A DNA stretch of 64,000 nucleotides from Culex pipiens pallens (taxonomy: Eukaryota > Arthropoda > Insecta > Diptera > Culicidae). Of the stretch, positions 1-12,639 are shown one piece after another (positions within the stretch are counted from its first letter, which is position 1; every line of letters begins with the position of its first letter). The notes below the pieces were generated by a model, which saw only the letters and a list, made by a program, of their open reading frames with translations, ran no database searches and was not told the DNA's origin. The stretch is from contig NC_068939.1 in NCBI RefSeq assembly GCF_016801865.2, positions 44,641,230 through 44,705,229 of the forward strand. Direction: 5' to 3'. The translations under genes and the position numbers were made by a program.

Positions 1-596
1 GTAAATTTATATGAAGTTTTCTGATCTAATCGGGAAAGAATATTTTGAGAGATGGTCAAGCTTGGTCAATAACTGTTACAGGTAAATAAGCCACGTTTTC
101 AACTATTTTAATTGTTCTGAAAGCTTGAAAACAGTGCATGGTATCGAAATTTATGTTAAGTACTTTTCGATTGCCGTTCAAGAGCCAAACGACATGTGAC
201 ACCTAGTGTTGAGTAGCAGAACAGAGCGAGGAATGTCGATTGAAATTTCCGCCCTTTGAGGTTATGTATGCGAATTCTATTTTGTTAAATTCCAGCGTTC
301 AAAACAACTTTTGACCAAAAATTCGAGCTGATACTTTGTTAACTTTTGATGCTCTATCATTCTAAACAATATTATTTTTCAAAATTATTTTTTTTCCAAA
401 TTTTTTTATTGCGTTAATTTATAGAGGGCAAAAAGTTTACATTCCTACTACTTGAATTTTTTCTCAAAAGTTGTTCTAAGAGCTGTAAATTCAATTTTAA
501 GTTTGCATTCCTATGTAACCGAAGAGCGAAAATTTGAATCGTCATTCTTCGATGCTTTGCGCCATCTGTCGAAATTTTTGAGCTTTTAATCGCGAA
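1..596. other. AT-rich DNA, no gene seen
   Basis: This stretch is rich in A and T runs. I see no coding frame, RNA gene or terminal repeat that I can support in it. Confidence 0.5.
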
Positions 597-1140
597 TTGA
601 GCATTTTTTTTCTACGAAAAACTTTACTTCTCTTGTTTTATGTTTTTCTTGTTTCATTTTTAGTATTTTAATTTGCATTTATCTTGTTTGGTTTATGTTT
701 GTTTTTGTTAGTATTTGGCCTATTCTACCACCTCATATCATTACATTTTGACTATCTAATTTTTTAATGTTTTTACAGTCACTATTTGAATTTTTGGCTT
801 GTTTTTCATATTTTCTGCTATAAAACGGCACGATTATCATTTAAATTGTAAATAAATGCGTAGAGGCATAGTTTGGGACACTAGAAAAATTACAGCATAC
901 ATCTTTTTATTTAAAATATAGGTAATGTTAATAAAAAACACAGCCAAAGTTGACCCCTAACAAAATTTCATTTTTAAAAACATTGGCAAAGTCACATAAA
1001 ATAAGTAAAACTTCCAACTCATAAATTTTGAAGTTCTTCTTTCCAATGCAGTTTAAAGATCAAAAATTGGATGAAAAATTGTTTTTTGGAGATTTTTTTA
1101 AATTGAAGCCCGTCTAAAGGCGGGGTTGGGTTGCAGAGGG
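597..1140. mobile_element. piggyBac-like MITE, 5'-truncated copy 1
   Basis: The sequence closely resembles 14403-15019 and 57887-58482. Its right end reads GCAGAGGG followed by TTAA, as in the copy at 14.4 kb, but similarity on the left starts only near a TTGAGCA stretch, so the first part is missing. No transposase is encoded, so it is non-autonomous. The TTAA-type target and the CCCTCTA-type terminus suggest a piggyBac-like origin, which is inference from the termini alone. Confidence 0.65.
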
Positions 1141-1269
1141 TTAACCGACTTGTGCTATTGCTCAAAAGATGGCATTTTCTATTATGTACTAACAATGCGA
1201 ATTTTCAAAAAAATATTTTGGTTATTTTGCTCAAGACATTTTGTGGCGTAAAAAGTCCAATTAAAAACG

Positions 1270-2036
1270 TTGCTTAATCCACCTTTAGGTGGGTGGTGCC
1301 TTCCTTACATTCATAAAGTTAATACACTACAGAGCCTCAAAAAAGAGTATAAATAAGACTTATTTTTATCAAAATATCTGAGATCCGGCCTAAAAAAAGT
1401 GTATAAATAACACTTAAGCGCTTATAACTTTTGATAGGGTTGTCAGATCTTCAACGTTTTGGGCTCATTGGAAAGGTCTTTTGATTACCTATACAAAGAC
1501 AGGTCGCATGATAGATCCGGACAACGTTTTCATCAAAATATTTGAGATCCGGCCTAAAAAAAGTGTATAAATAACACTTAAGTGCTTATAACTTTTGATA
1601 GGGGTTTCAGATCTTCAACGTTTTTGGCTCGTTGGAATGGTCTTCTAAATACCTTTCTAAAAATGTATAGCATGACGGGTTTTCTTACAAAAACCACCCT
1701 TTTTACAATCTTCCGAACTTTATTCGAAATCGTTTTTTGAGCATAACTTTTGAAGTACTTTACAAAACTTCATAATATTAACTAGGGTCTTGTGGGACCC
1801 CAAGACGGATCGAATGAGACCAAAACGGCCAAAATCGGTTCAGTAAATCCGGAGATAATCGTGTGCATATTTTTCGGTGCACGGACTCACATCCAGACAC
1901 ACGCACAGACATTTTTTCAGAATTTGATTCTGAGTCGATAGGTATACGTGAAGGTGGGTCTACGAGGTCTAATAAAGAAGTTCATATTTCGAGTGATTTT
2001 ATAGCCTTTCCTCATTGAGGTGAGGAAGGCAAAAAG
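1270..2036 (-). repeat. Transposon-like repeat with hairpin ends and ~165-bp internal units, short copy
   Basis: The left end has the hairpin TTAATCCACCTTTAGGTGG followed by TGCCTTCC. The right end has CCTCATTGAGGTGAGGAAGG. The same two ends, inverted, bound the satellite-rich copy at 49728-52617. Inside, a unit beginning AGATCCGGCCTAAAAAAAG recurs 164 bp apart (about 1381 and 1545), close to the 164-165-bp satellite period of the large copy. No protein is encoded. I infer a non-autonomous element that carries tandem repeats. Confidence 0.6.
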
Positions 2037-2129
2037 GGTATGTTTTTAAGAGTGTAATTTTGTTCTGAATTGTTCTAAGCAATCGATCAAAAAAACTGTT
2101 TTCAAGGTAACGAATTTTGTTTCAATGTT

Positions 2130-2300
2130 TTTCAATAGCCTTTTTGTATGGACGGTTACAAAAATTGTTCGAAGACTTGTATGGACAAACTAATGATGCA
2201 CACAATCAATTTTTTTTATCGTAGAAATATTACACACAAGGTTTCATCCAAACCAAAAAATACAAAAATTAGATTTAAAAAAAATAAGTCATTTTTTAGA
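2130..2300 (+). repeat. Dispersed repeat fragment (TATGGACAAACTAATGATGC family)
   Basis: The segment shares the core TATGGACAAACTAATGATG with repeats near 28.6, 41.7 and 42.7 kb. The short open frame here is a by-product of that repeat and shows no recognisable domain. Confidence 0.45.
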
Positions 2301-3338
2301 GAATTGGTCAGTGGCGTGACAAAACAAAATATTTTAGAGACACCCTGTGTATTGATTCCTTATGCAAAATTAACCATCTGTGGTATTGTTGAGCCAAATC
2401 GGTTAAGGTTAAAAGGCTTGGAACGTTAAATTCGATAAAAACAAATCATTTCACGCAAAAAATCTTTTTGCTTTGCACTCTTCGTCAAAACTGTAGAATT
2501 TTAGATTCCACATAATAATCTCACTCTTGATCAAATTTTGGTTAATTTTTTGTTCAAGTTGCTTTAGATAATCGAACTTCGGATAATCGCGGAGGGTGAG
2601 AAGCTTTTGCAACACCTAGAAACTTCCAAATAAATAGTGATTAATAAAGCTGAAAATCGGCTACACGCAAGCTTCGAATGAAAAAGTATTTGAACATTTA
2701 AATAATTATTTTATGAGTTGGAATTCTAAAATGAGATTTATAATGCACTCAGATTACGTTGAGGTTAAGTTAAGTACTCACTCACGCCGTAAAACAAAAT
2801 GATAACATATCTGATCTAATCAATCACAACGGGTTTTTTGCCCTCTTCTTAACAACATTTACTCTTTTACGCGCTCTTATTTTCTCTCTTTGTTTCTATC
2901 TCTCTCATTCTCTAGCTTGGTAATAAAATTTCAAAAAACTCAAAATCAATGCCCACAATTTTCAGCACCCCGAAAAATGTGTGTGAGCGGGGATTTTCCC
3001 TAAAATCGGCGTTGCTCACCACCCGCCCGCCCCCTTATTTTGGGCTCTTAACTTTGATGAAGCGATCGTAAAATCCGGGCCAAGATAACAACAGTTTTCC
3101 CCCCGATTGGTGTTTCGGTGCGACATCGAAAGCGCAGCGTGCTGAAGTTGTTAAATGACTGGCTTGTCGAGGTTTCAAGTGTGTGCATTTTTCGGGATTT
3201 AAAATTTCTGTTACATTAGGGTGGTTGAACCCCAAATTATGTTTAGTCTTTTTATTTAATGATTTTTTTACATATTAAGTAAAACTTAGTTTTTTTTTCT
3301 ATAAGCGAATTTAAAAGTTGAAAAAAGTTTCAATTTAG
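2301..3338. other. Intergenic DNA, nothing recognised
   Basis: The stretch is AT-rich with a CT-rich block near 2870-2920 and a GC-richer patch at about 3020-3190. I find no supported gene or element termini. Confidence 0.4.
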
Positions 3339-3342
3339 ATCT

Positions 3343-5959
3343 GAGTAATTCTCGTTGAAAGTGGACCACTATTTACACAAGGTGCTCAAAAATCAAAAGC
3401 AATGTACTTTTCCAATAGCCCCCACCAAGTTATGAATGAAACCATGTTTGGTTGGTTGAATTTGTCCTCACCTCGGCGCCACGAAGCTAATACATTTTTT
3501 TAAATTGGTAATTTTTTGACTTAGGCGCGTCTACAAAATTGCTAATAACTTTGCAAAACTTCAACGAACCCTTGATGTTTAGGGGTGTTTTGGAAAGGAA
3601 ATGAGCAGAGCTTTCGAATGCACTTGTCAGAAAAATACCGTTCCATACATTTTTTAGCCATAAAACAACAATGTATTTTTAAAAGTCATTTTTGAAGGCC
3701 GGCGCCCCGCTTTATCGAAAAACTGACAAATCCATTCGAAAGCTGAGACGATTTCACATAAAGGACCAATAAATCTAAGGTGTATGTTCCTCCTATCTTT
3801 TTTAATCTAATTTTGTATCTGAGAGCGCAGCGCTCCGTTCGTATTTCGGGCGCCCAAAATGTTGCATTTGCTTGCCCCAATTCAAGGTTTTGTCAAACAA
3901 TATAGGTGCTCACTTTTTAAATGATAGTTTATTGCCCAAGGATCAAGATGCACTATCGATAATTGACCAATATTTAAGTTTTTGGGTTCTGCCAGGCAAT
4001 TTAATGTCGAAAAGTTGTTTTTGTTTACGTTTTTTGTTGTTAAATGCTTACTTACAATTGGGTGGACATTTTTACAGTAAAACTAATGAATGTAGCATGT
4101 AGAAAATTTTACCACGAACATTTTTCTCTAGGAGAAAACGTAATTTCGATACTCCAACGCAAAGATATTTGAGTTTTAGTGAGAAAAAAAGTGCCAATTT
4201 TACAAATTTTTCAGAATTAACAAGCACGGCCTATTATTTACATGCGGCATATGTATTGGAAGCCAAAGTATGGTTTCTTATAGTTATTTAGGTCGCTGAA
4301 TTCGGACCTGCAATCAAATTTCAGGTAAACAGTAAAATTTGGAGCCACACCCAAAAGTTATTTGCGGTAATATGCTGTAATTTTAATCGCTAGTGAATTC
4401 GGTCATATTTCATTTTTTGCTCACCTTTAATTTATATTTTACTCACGGATTTTTTTATGGAGAATGTTTTTTTTTTCAAGTTCTGATTGTTTTGAGATTG
4501 TCAGAAAACCTCGTTTTGTGAGATGGCTGGTTTTAATGTAAACTTAAAAATAAATGAAAACTCTAGATTTTTTAGGAATTTTTTTTAATGATTTTGGGTA
4601 CGATTGTTTACGTCTAAATTGACAGTCATTAATTAATGACGATTTCCATAACTTTTTAAGGAATAGGAAAATCGCTTCCAACCATTTTCACTACACGCAA
4701 ATGACATTTGAGCGTGGCTCAAATCTGGAGCAACATAAGAAAAGGGCGGATAAGCATTTTGACAGCTGAAACTATTTTCAAAACTACAAGACAACACGTA
4801 ACTTTTTCCCAAAACTCAAAGTGTTAAAAAATAGCAAGTCTTCCCAGCTACCTTCTACCGCAGCTTTCGTTAAATAGTTACCTGTTGTCTCATAATTTGC
4901 GAAATAGTTTTAGCTGTCAAAATGCTTATGCGCCCTTTTCAAATGTTGCTCCAGAAATATCACTGTTCACTGTTTACCTGAAATTTGATTGCAGGTCCGA
5001 ATTCAGCGACCTAAATAACTATAAGAAACCATACTTTGGCTTCCAATACATATGCCGCATGTAAATAATAGGCCGTGCTTGTTAATTCTGAAAAATTTGT
5101 AAAATTGGCACTTTTTTTCTCACTAAAACTCAAATATCTTTGCGTTGGAGTATCGAAATTACGTTTTCTCCTAGAGAAAAATGTTCGTGGTAAAATTTTC
5201 TACATGCTACATTCATTAGTTTTACTGTAAAAATGTCCACCCAATTGTAAGTAAGCATTTAACAACAAAAAACGTAAACAAAAACAACTTTTCGACATTA
5301 AATTGCCTGGCAGAACCCAAAAACTTAAATATTGGTCATTTATCGATAGTGCATCTTGATCCTTGGACAATAAACTATCATTTAAAAAGTGAGCACCTAT
5401 ATTGTTTGACAAAACCTTGAATTGGGGCAAGCAAATGCAACATTTTGGGCGCCCGAAATACGAACGGAGCGCTGCGCTCTCAGATACAAAATTAGATTAA
5501 AAAAGATAGGAGGAACATACACCTTAGATTTATTGGTCCTTTATGTGAAATCGTCTCAGCTTTCGAATGGATTTGTCAGTTTTTCGATAAAGCGGGGCGC
5601 CGGCCTTCAAAAATGACTTTTAAAAATACATTGTTGTTTTATGGCTAAAAAATGTATGGAACGGTATTTTTCTGACAAGTGCATTCGAAAGCTCTGCTCA
5701 TTTCCTTTCCAAAACACCCCTAAACATCAAGGGTTCGTTGAAGTTTTGCAAAGTTATTAGCAATTTTGTAGACGCGCCTAAGTCAAAAAATTACCAATTT
5801 AAAAAAATGTATTAGCTTCGTGGCGCCGAGGTGAGGACAAATTTAACCAACCAAACATGGTTTCATTCATAACTTGGTGGGGGCTATTGGAAAAGTACAT
5901 TGCTTTTGATTTTTGAGCACCTTGTGTAAATAGTGGTCCACTTTCAGCGAGAATTACTC
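3343..5959. mobile_element. 2.6-kb palindromic (foldback) element with 991-bp arms
   Basis: Two inverted arms, 3343-4333 and 4969-5959, are each 991 bp and differ at only a handful of positions that I could spot. They flank a 635-bp spacer. The ends read GAGTAATTCTCG and its complement, and the element is bounded on both sides by ATCT (3339-3342 and 5960-5963), a 4-bp target-site duplication. Short frames of 64 and 76 codons occur once in each arm and are mirror copies, so they are not independent genes. No transposase is visible. The spacer itself carries a second small inverted-repeat element. Confidence 0.85.
4725..4954. mobile_element. 230-bp MITE (CTGGAGCAACAT family), copy 1
   Basis: The terminal inverted repeats begin CTGGAGCAACA and end TGTTGCTCCAG, with subterminal stretches such as ATAAGCATTTTGACAGCT mirrored near the other end. 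AAAT flanks both sides, which fits a 4-bp target duplication. A related copy lies at 22399-22623. It is nested in the spacer of the 2.6-kb palindrome and so inserted after, or moved with, that element. Confidence 0.75.
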
Positions 5960-5963
5960 ATCT

Positions 5964-6760
5964 TTAACTGTTGACTATTTTCAACGCCCTATCCTATTGA
6001 ATAGTATCTCGTTAACATATTTCTTTCCTAATAAGAAATAAGCCTCATGTTTATTGAACGAACGACCAAGACGTTCAACCAGAGATCTTTTTGTCACTTG
6101 TCTCGGAGCTCATTCCTCTCATACAAGCAAAAAAAAATAAAGACACTGAAAGAAACCTTTATAAGGGCGAACTGATGAATAAATGAAAAATGAAACTAAT
6201 AATGACCGTCATTGTTTATTTTTGTCACTCACACACATGCGAGGTCGTTAAAGGAGATTGAAAATAACACACATGTGTTACTACTATACTTGTGCTATAA
6301 TAGTGCTCGAAACCATTTGTGGTATTATCGCTCACTCTCTCGCTCGCACCCTTGCAACTTGTAACACACAAGAAATGGAAAAATAACAATCCGACAAAGG
6401 GAGCAGACGAAGGAAAGAAAGAGAGAGAGGTAGCGAGGGAGTGTTTGAAACATACAAGCAAAAGTATAATAACAAACGAACAGAAATAGAAAAGAAAGGA
6501 AAAAAAAGATTAAACAAACAATAAAATTCAAAAGAGCGAACGAACTTGGCACGGCGGGAAAGAGACGGGACGGGACGCGAGGAGTCGACTTTGCCAGGGC
6601 TCTTTTCGGTATAATATAATGCATGATGGTAGTCTGTATAAGAGAATCAGCAGCACAAGCAGCAGCAGAGACTCTTTTATTATTATAATATAATACCTAA
6701 AAGTATAAACGAAGAACGAACACGGTTTTGGCAGCGCTGCCAGCACGGTTGATTTCAGCT
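5964..6760 (-). promoter_or_regulatory. GAGA/CT-rich block, possible promoter or 5' UTR DNA
   Basis: On the minus strand the block has long CTCTCTC and TTTCTT tracts, GCGAGCGAGAGAG, a GC-richer stretch near 6540-6600, and CAG-type triplets near 6650. This composition is common in promoter-proximal and untranslated DNA of insect genes, but no coding exon is attached to it here. Open frames in it are low-complexity and have no domain. The assignment is an inference from composition only. Confidence 0.25.
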
Positions 6761-8733
6761 AATCTGAGAAGTTTAATAACTTTTAAAATAATTATAGCAT
6801 TTTTTTTTTAATTTTTGCGTGGAGTACATAACATTTTTCCGATTCTAATATGAATGTGGAATTTGGAATCCTATTTCATATTTTTTAATAATGTAATCGC
6901 TTGATTATAAAATTAATTGCTGGTTACCAAAATTTGCGTTGTTTCTTTACGGACCACAAATTTCCATGCGATGATTTTACAAAAATAAATGTTGTTTTTT
7001 CAATATTGAACACACGGCCATAACACTTCAATGTCAGATAAAAATTGCAATCAAGAATTACTTCAAATAACATTATTTTAAATGCGCCGGTATCAAGTTA
7101 TATTTTATTCTGGTAAATAAATCTAAAGCAAAACCCAGATTTTTGTTATTCAAAAATATTGTATGAATCGAAAGCACCCCTGTTAAAAAATATTTTCGAA
7201 TATCCTTCAAAATTTTCTACAACTTTCCTATAAGGACTTAGCTGACCGAAATTGTTTGAATTGTTTAAAAAATAACATCCTCTTTATGTTTAAAATTTGT
7301 GATTTTTTTCTGATTGTAAGCTGACGGTGGTTTGATTTTCAATGCTAAAAATTAAACTGGTCTGATATTGTCTTCTCTTTTCGATATAAATCAAGCCTTA
7401 CATAAAAGAAAACTGAAATCACATATTTTAAATATTTTTAAATGTTGATCTTGATTCTATTTTTTTCTAAAATACTTTATTCTTAGATATCTTTAGTTGA
7501 CAAATTTTAGTATATTAGATGACATTAAAAAAACCGATTTTTTCGCAAAATTTAAACTTTGAAAAATCTTTTCCCCTAGCATTTAGAAGTCCGATCGTAT
7601 TTTTTTCTTTTCTCAACCCTGCAAATTTTTATTTTTTTGCTTGCGTCATAAGAAATATTTAAAATAAATTGCAAAAAAAAATATCAATTTTCTAAAAAAA
7701 AATTTAAATTCTTATAACTTCAAACAATCTACTGATCCAAAGTAAAAATGTCAAGTCTATACAAACCAATTCAAAATTTGATATATTTTCTTTTTTTTTT
7801 TTTTCAAAAAATCACTATTTTTCAAAAATAAATTTCAAATTCTTAAGCTTCTACACCATCCTAGATTATAGCACAAAATATGCCTTTTTTAAGTGCGTTT
7901 TCTGGAAATTAAACTTTTAGTTTAAAACAAGTCCAGAGTATTGTCTTTCATATGTTTGTAAGACCTGATAAAAAAAACTCTAGAAGTCTAATATAGTTAT
8001 CGGATTTTTTTTCTCCATGTTTCTATTTTTCCTGATAAGTTCTAATCATAAACTACAACTTTGTCCAAGACACAAAATCGATCAGAAAATCCCTCGACAA
8101 GATACAAATTTTCGAATATTCACATGCCCATATTGTATCACCAGCCCGCAAAATTGTTTGGAGTATCGAACAATTTATTATGAATTAATGGATGGATAAA
8201 TTATCTCTCAAATGAAAAAAAAAATCAAAGAAATGTCGATTTGTGAAACGCTTTGCAACACTTGAACGAATTCTGAATAGTAATTTTCAATACTGTTATT
8301 TTTGGCGATGAAAAGTAGGTCAAACTTGGATGTTGAACAAAATAATTTAAATTGTTTTTTATAGAGATTTCATTCCAAGAGCTTATTGAAAAACAAAACC
8401 TCTGTCAAACTGGTCAGTAGTATAACTGCCTGTTATTTGTTGACAAATTTGTTGGAAATTTTCTGAGTTTTTCGAAAAAATATCTTTAAAGATTGATCGT
8501 TGTTATACACTTACATGGGCTGGGCTTAACTTATTATTTAAATAAAAAAAAAACTATGAAAATTTCGATACAGTGGACTCTCTCTATGTCGATATTGATG
8601 AGACCGTCGAGAGCGGGAGGTATACAAGTATAGAATAAAAAAACAAAACATGCTATGGGAGTGAAAAAATTATTGACATATGGAGCAATATTGATATCGG
8701 GATGATCGACTCTTTCTGTCAACTGTACACTCA
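6761..8733. other. AT-rich DNA, no gene seen
   Basis: Homopolymer-rich sequence with no supported coding frame. A TTTGTCCAAGACACAAAATCG stretch near 8060 resembles the dispersed repeat seen elsewhere in the window. Confidence 0.4.
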
Positions 8734-8921
8734 AACCCCGATAGTTTGACACCAACTGTTGTCAAACAAACGGGGTCACTTTTTAGTTTGACAACCCTTT
8801 TACACGGAGTTCACATACACTACCAAGCGTTTGTTTTGACAGTGTGCGTGAGCGCCGTGAAAAAGTGACAGTTCATCACTTTTTAAGTTTGACTTTGACG
8901 TTTGACGAACAAACGGGGTAC
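8734..8921. mobile_element. Small inverted-repeat element with CCCCG ends
   Basis: The left side reads AACCCCGATAGTTTGAC and the right side reads TTTGACGAACAAACGGGGT. An inner mirrored copy, CAAACAAACGGGGTCAC, adds a second arm. The structure is hairpin-rich with no coding capacity. The exact ends are uncertain. Confidence 0.45.
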
Positions 8922-9006
8922 AAATTAAAAAATAAATTTTGTGAAGATTGTACCCATTTTTTCAACCTGCAACTTTGACGAAGACACAGTATTTTAATAT
9001 TCACAT

Positions 9007-9740
9007 ACCGTAAAACGGGGTGACTTTGATAGCCGGGGTGACTTGGATAGGTTTGAAATTTTTCCGCAAAATGAAGAGAACAAATAAATTACATACAGAA
9101 TGGATTGGAATCATACTAACCGGGATAGAGAAGTGTTCAAAGTACTTAAAGAAGAACTTTTCATAAAATTTTGGAAAGTTTAAATAGTTATTTAACTATA
9201 ACTAAGAAAATGTTGATGAAAGGCATTATTTAAAACATCTCAAAGTGTCATGATTTTCTCAATAAACACGACTTTGAATCGGAAAACGGAATGCATTTTT
9301 GGATTCTTTGGAAAATTTTCTACAAGGAGATGGTAAAAAAAGTTTGTAAATAATAAATTATATGTGTTTTTGAAGCACAATTCAATAAAATCTCCAAATT
9401 TAAGGGCAATTTCAGTTGAACAAATTTCATTTAAAATGTGAAAACTTGTGATTCGTGCTTTGAATTTAGTATAAAATGCAATATAAATCGATGATTTTAC
9501 AAACAAAACTAGTTTTAACGAATTTAAGGAAAAATCCAACATTTTAACAATTTTACCTGAAATGTATATGTATTTGTTAAAAAGCTTATAAACTTAGTTA
9601 ACTAAACATAAACATTGCTTTTTTTCTTAAAAACTATATCAGCAACCTTAGTGATGGTACATTTGACGTAAAAATAAAGTTTGAACACCTTAAATCTGAT
9701 TTTAACAAGAAAAACTATGACTATCAAAGTCACCCCGGAA
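9007..9740. mobile_element. Inverted-repeat element with GGGGTGACTTTGATAG end
   Basis: GGGTGACTTTGATAG at about 9018-9033 is mirrored by CTATCAAAGTCACCCC at about 9721-9736, about 700 bp away. The interior is AT-rich without a supported gene. I infer a non-autonomous DNA transposon. No clean target duplication was identified. Confidence 0.5.
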
Positions 9741-9926
9741 TTTAAACTAAGAAGTTTTAACGTAACTATTTTTTCAATCACTATTGAAAAACACTTTTTT
9801 TCAAAAATAGTGCATGGACTTTGTGTTTCTCAATTTGGTATGGAAACTTCTAAATCAAACCCTCTTCAAAAATATATTATAAAAATTAATATAATAATAA
9901 TAATAATAGGTACACAAAATCTTTTG

Positions 9927-9999
9927 GGCGTCATCCATAAAGTATGTCAGGGTAAATTTTGGCCGATTTTAGCGTGACGTACTTTATGGATGAAGCCTT
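9927..9999. repeat. Short palindrome (CATCCATAAAGTA...TACTTTATGGATGA)
   Basis: GGCGTCATCCATAAAGTA is mirrored by TACTTTATGGATGAAGCC within about 70 bp, giving a tight hairpin. The CATCCATAAA motif recalls the CATCCATAAACCACGTGG termini seen at 41.5 and 45.8 kb, so this may be a minimal element or paired ends. Confidence 0.5.
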
Positions 10000-10179
10000 G
10001 ATAACTTTATCACCAAAATTCGTTTAAATCACACTGAAACAAATATTTCAGTTAACCGATTTAAAGATCATTCGGAAGGCCGGTAAAATTTGCCCGAAAG
10101 TCAATGTAAGGGTTAAACTGAAAATATCTAACAAAATCAAACTTTGCTCCAAACACAAAAACATGAAAAAGTTTAGGAA

Positions 10180-11480
10180 CAACTAGTATTTAAATCTAAT
10201 ACAAAATAAAATTAAATCTGGCATCCCTGCCCATCGTGCTCGGGCAGACCGAGCGAGCGAGCGCGCGGGCAAATAATAATGTTTTCGGTAAACTTCTTTC
10301 AGTCTTCTACATCTAGTCTTGTCGGAAAGTGTCGAACAAATATCGCTAGCAAGCAAGCAAGCAAGCAACGAAGAAACTTGCTAACTTGAAATAATATATA
10401 TTTTATCGATCGGAGTTAAAAAAGAACGTAAAATCGGTGCTTCGGACCACGAGCAGCCGAGTGTTTTGCCGGTTGTGAATTGGGCTGGTTGGTTGGTTGG
10501 TTGGTGTTCAACAAGATATCCTCCAGAGTTCCAGCGTTCGTTCGTTTCGTGTTCCATGTGCACATCTTGGCAGGGCTCTCCTCCTTATACTTCTCTATCT
10601 AGTTGTTTGTTATAGATGTTTACATGTAATCTTGCTCGAATATCTCTCGTGTTATTCTCGCTCGCGCTCTCTCGCTCTTCCTCACGTGGACGTCGCCTTA
10701 ACTGATTCGTGCTCTTTCGTGCCGGGTTTTATTATACTTCAAGTGAAAAATATCAAGACGACGATGAACGGAAACGAACCTTTCCTCTTATTTAGTTCAC
10801 TTATTTTCGACCACGAAGTTGGATCATAGATTAGTCCGCTGCCTGTCGGACTCGCAAAGTTGACGAAGAAATTAAACCAATTCGTCGGTTCGTTCGTGCG
10901 CGTCGATAAATGGTGACCCTATTATCGCAGTAGTCGTCGTCGTCGTCGCGAAGACACGTGCATTGACAGTTGCAGCCCCAGCGCACACGTGGTTTGTTTG
11001 AATTTTGCGCGTGCATCGTCTCGCGCGCGCACTCGAGGGCACTCGCGATCCTGAGTGACCATCGCGAGTTGTGAGTGACGCGGGTTGTTTGGTTCTCTCT
11101 TTTGTAAACTAAAATTTAATAAATATTCCAACCTTGCATTGGCGCAAATGGAAATTAAAATTGTATGGCGATGGTGCCGTGTGCGACGCAGTACAGAAAG
11201 ATAGAAAGAAGGGGGCTAATGTTATTTTCTTACTTTGTTTGTTTGTTTATTTTGTTGACTTGCAGAGGGGTTGAGGAATGTCAGGGTGTGTGTGTGTGTG
11301 GTTTCGAAGTTCTGTTAGTGAGTGACGACACGGCGGGTAGAGATAATAAATTGCGCGCGATGTGCTGAGAGTTCATGTTTTGTGCATAGTCGTGATAACT
11401 TGTTGTTCCTTTAGGTACTAGGCAGCAAATTTCGAAATACAATTTAATAGTGAGGCGACAAAGAGATAGCAACCTAATTG
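10180..11480 (+). promoter_or_regulatory. GC-richer block resembling a promoter with long 5' UTR
   Basis: This block stands out from its AT-rich surroundings. It has GCGAGCGAGCGAGCGCGCG near 10250, a good arthropod initiator TTTCAGTCTTC near 10297-10307, CTCGCTCGCGCTCTCTCGCTC near 10650, CGTCGTCGTCGTCG near 10935, and GC-rich sequence to about 11100. Frames are interrupted and no protein family is recognisable. Candidate splice donors of the GTGAGTGAC type occur near 11071 and 11316. It could be the untranslated first exon of the MADF gene about 6 kb downstream or of a gene outside the window. That link is inference. Confidence 0.3.
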
Positions 11481-11823
11481 TGCTGACCTAAACTTTTGAG
11501 TCATTCCCAGTCAAAATTTCGGCTAAATTGAAAATTTATCGCTACATTTCCGAGACATCTTCTAGATCCTAGGATATTTTTGAAACTGTCATAAAATCCA
11601 TGTTTTCATCATATTGGTTTTGTATTCAAGCTTAAAATCAAGTAACAGAATTATTAATTAGTTATAACTAAAACTTCAATTAAAACAATTCCAGCTGTTT
11701 ATGGTTTCCTATCTAGAAAGATATTAAAAATATTTTTTGTTCATTATTGTGCTTTGGATTTTGAATGTTTCACATTTTTTATCCAATGTGTTTCAAATTA
11801 AGCAATGTTATCCTAGGCCTATA

Positions 11824-12639
11824 TGAGCCATTTTTGTGTATATGAAGCCAGTTGCACTCGATAATGACATTTGAGAAGGGCGTAAATTATTTAAATATTT
11901 TTATGTTTCGTAATTTAAATATTGCTGTATCTCAAAGCCGTTGCATCGTATCAAAAAGTGGTCAAAGACAAACTTGTAGGAAATTGGACGGGCTTTTTGT
12001 TAATAGTACACTGAAAGAAAAATAGACGACACTTCAATGAGAATTTTATTTTTTTTTGTTTAAAAGTCAAATTTAAAGGTGATGTCACGATTTTTTTTTC
12101 GTTCAAAATTTTTGTGGAAATAGCCTAAGATGTTACAAAAAGACTCATGAAAAATGCAGGATGGTATGTCTCTCTTAAAAAAAAAATATTTACTAAAACT
12201 GTTTTTTTTTTTTTTTTTGAAAAGTGGTCTAAACGTCAAAATTTTCATAAGCCGATAGTGGGAATCGATTTCCCAGACAATTCTTGGATTCTTTTGAAGA
12301 TACAACGGGTTTAAAAATAAAAATGTTGAAAAAATAGGTTTTTTGGGGGTTTTTGGCAATTTATATATGACAGACTTGATTTTTCAGTCTCGAAAATATT
12401 TTACATCACCTTGTCTTTTAAACCTAAAAATCAAAAAATCTCATAGAAGTGGCGTGTATTTTTATTTCAGTGTATTTTTTTCAGAAAGCCCAATTTCCTA
12501 CAAGTTTGTCTTTGACCACATTTTGATACGGCTTCGAGATGCAGTAATTTTTAAATTGCAAAATACCAAAATATTTAAATAATTTACGCCCTTCTCAAAT
12601 GTCTTTTTCGAGTGCAACTGGCTCCATATAAATGGCTTA
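11824..12639. mobile_element. Foldback element with ~200-bp inverted ends
   Basis: The left arm has AGCCAGTTGCACTCG followed by GACATTTGAGAAGGGCG and GGTCAAAGACAAACTTG. The right arm mirrors all three: CAAGTTTGTCTTTGACC, CGCCCTTCTCAAATGTC and CGAGTGCAACTGGCT. Arm identity is moderate, so the insertion is older than the 3.3-6.0 kb palindrome. Frames inside are poly-lysine or poly-phenylalanine artefacts. Confidence 0.65.

Noticed and set aside
3686..5616. Paired 64- and 76-codon frames
   Set aside because: They occur as mirror copies in the arms of the palindrome, have no domain, and extend across AT-rich non-coding repeat.
6225..6746. Overlapping Phe/Leu/Ser-rich frames
   Set aside because: Low-complexity translation of CT-rich DNA with no plausible protein.
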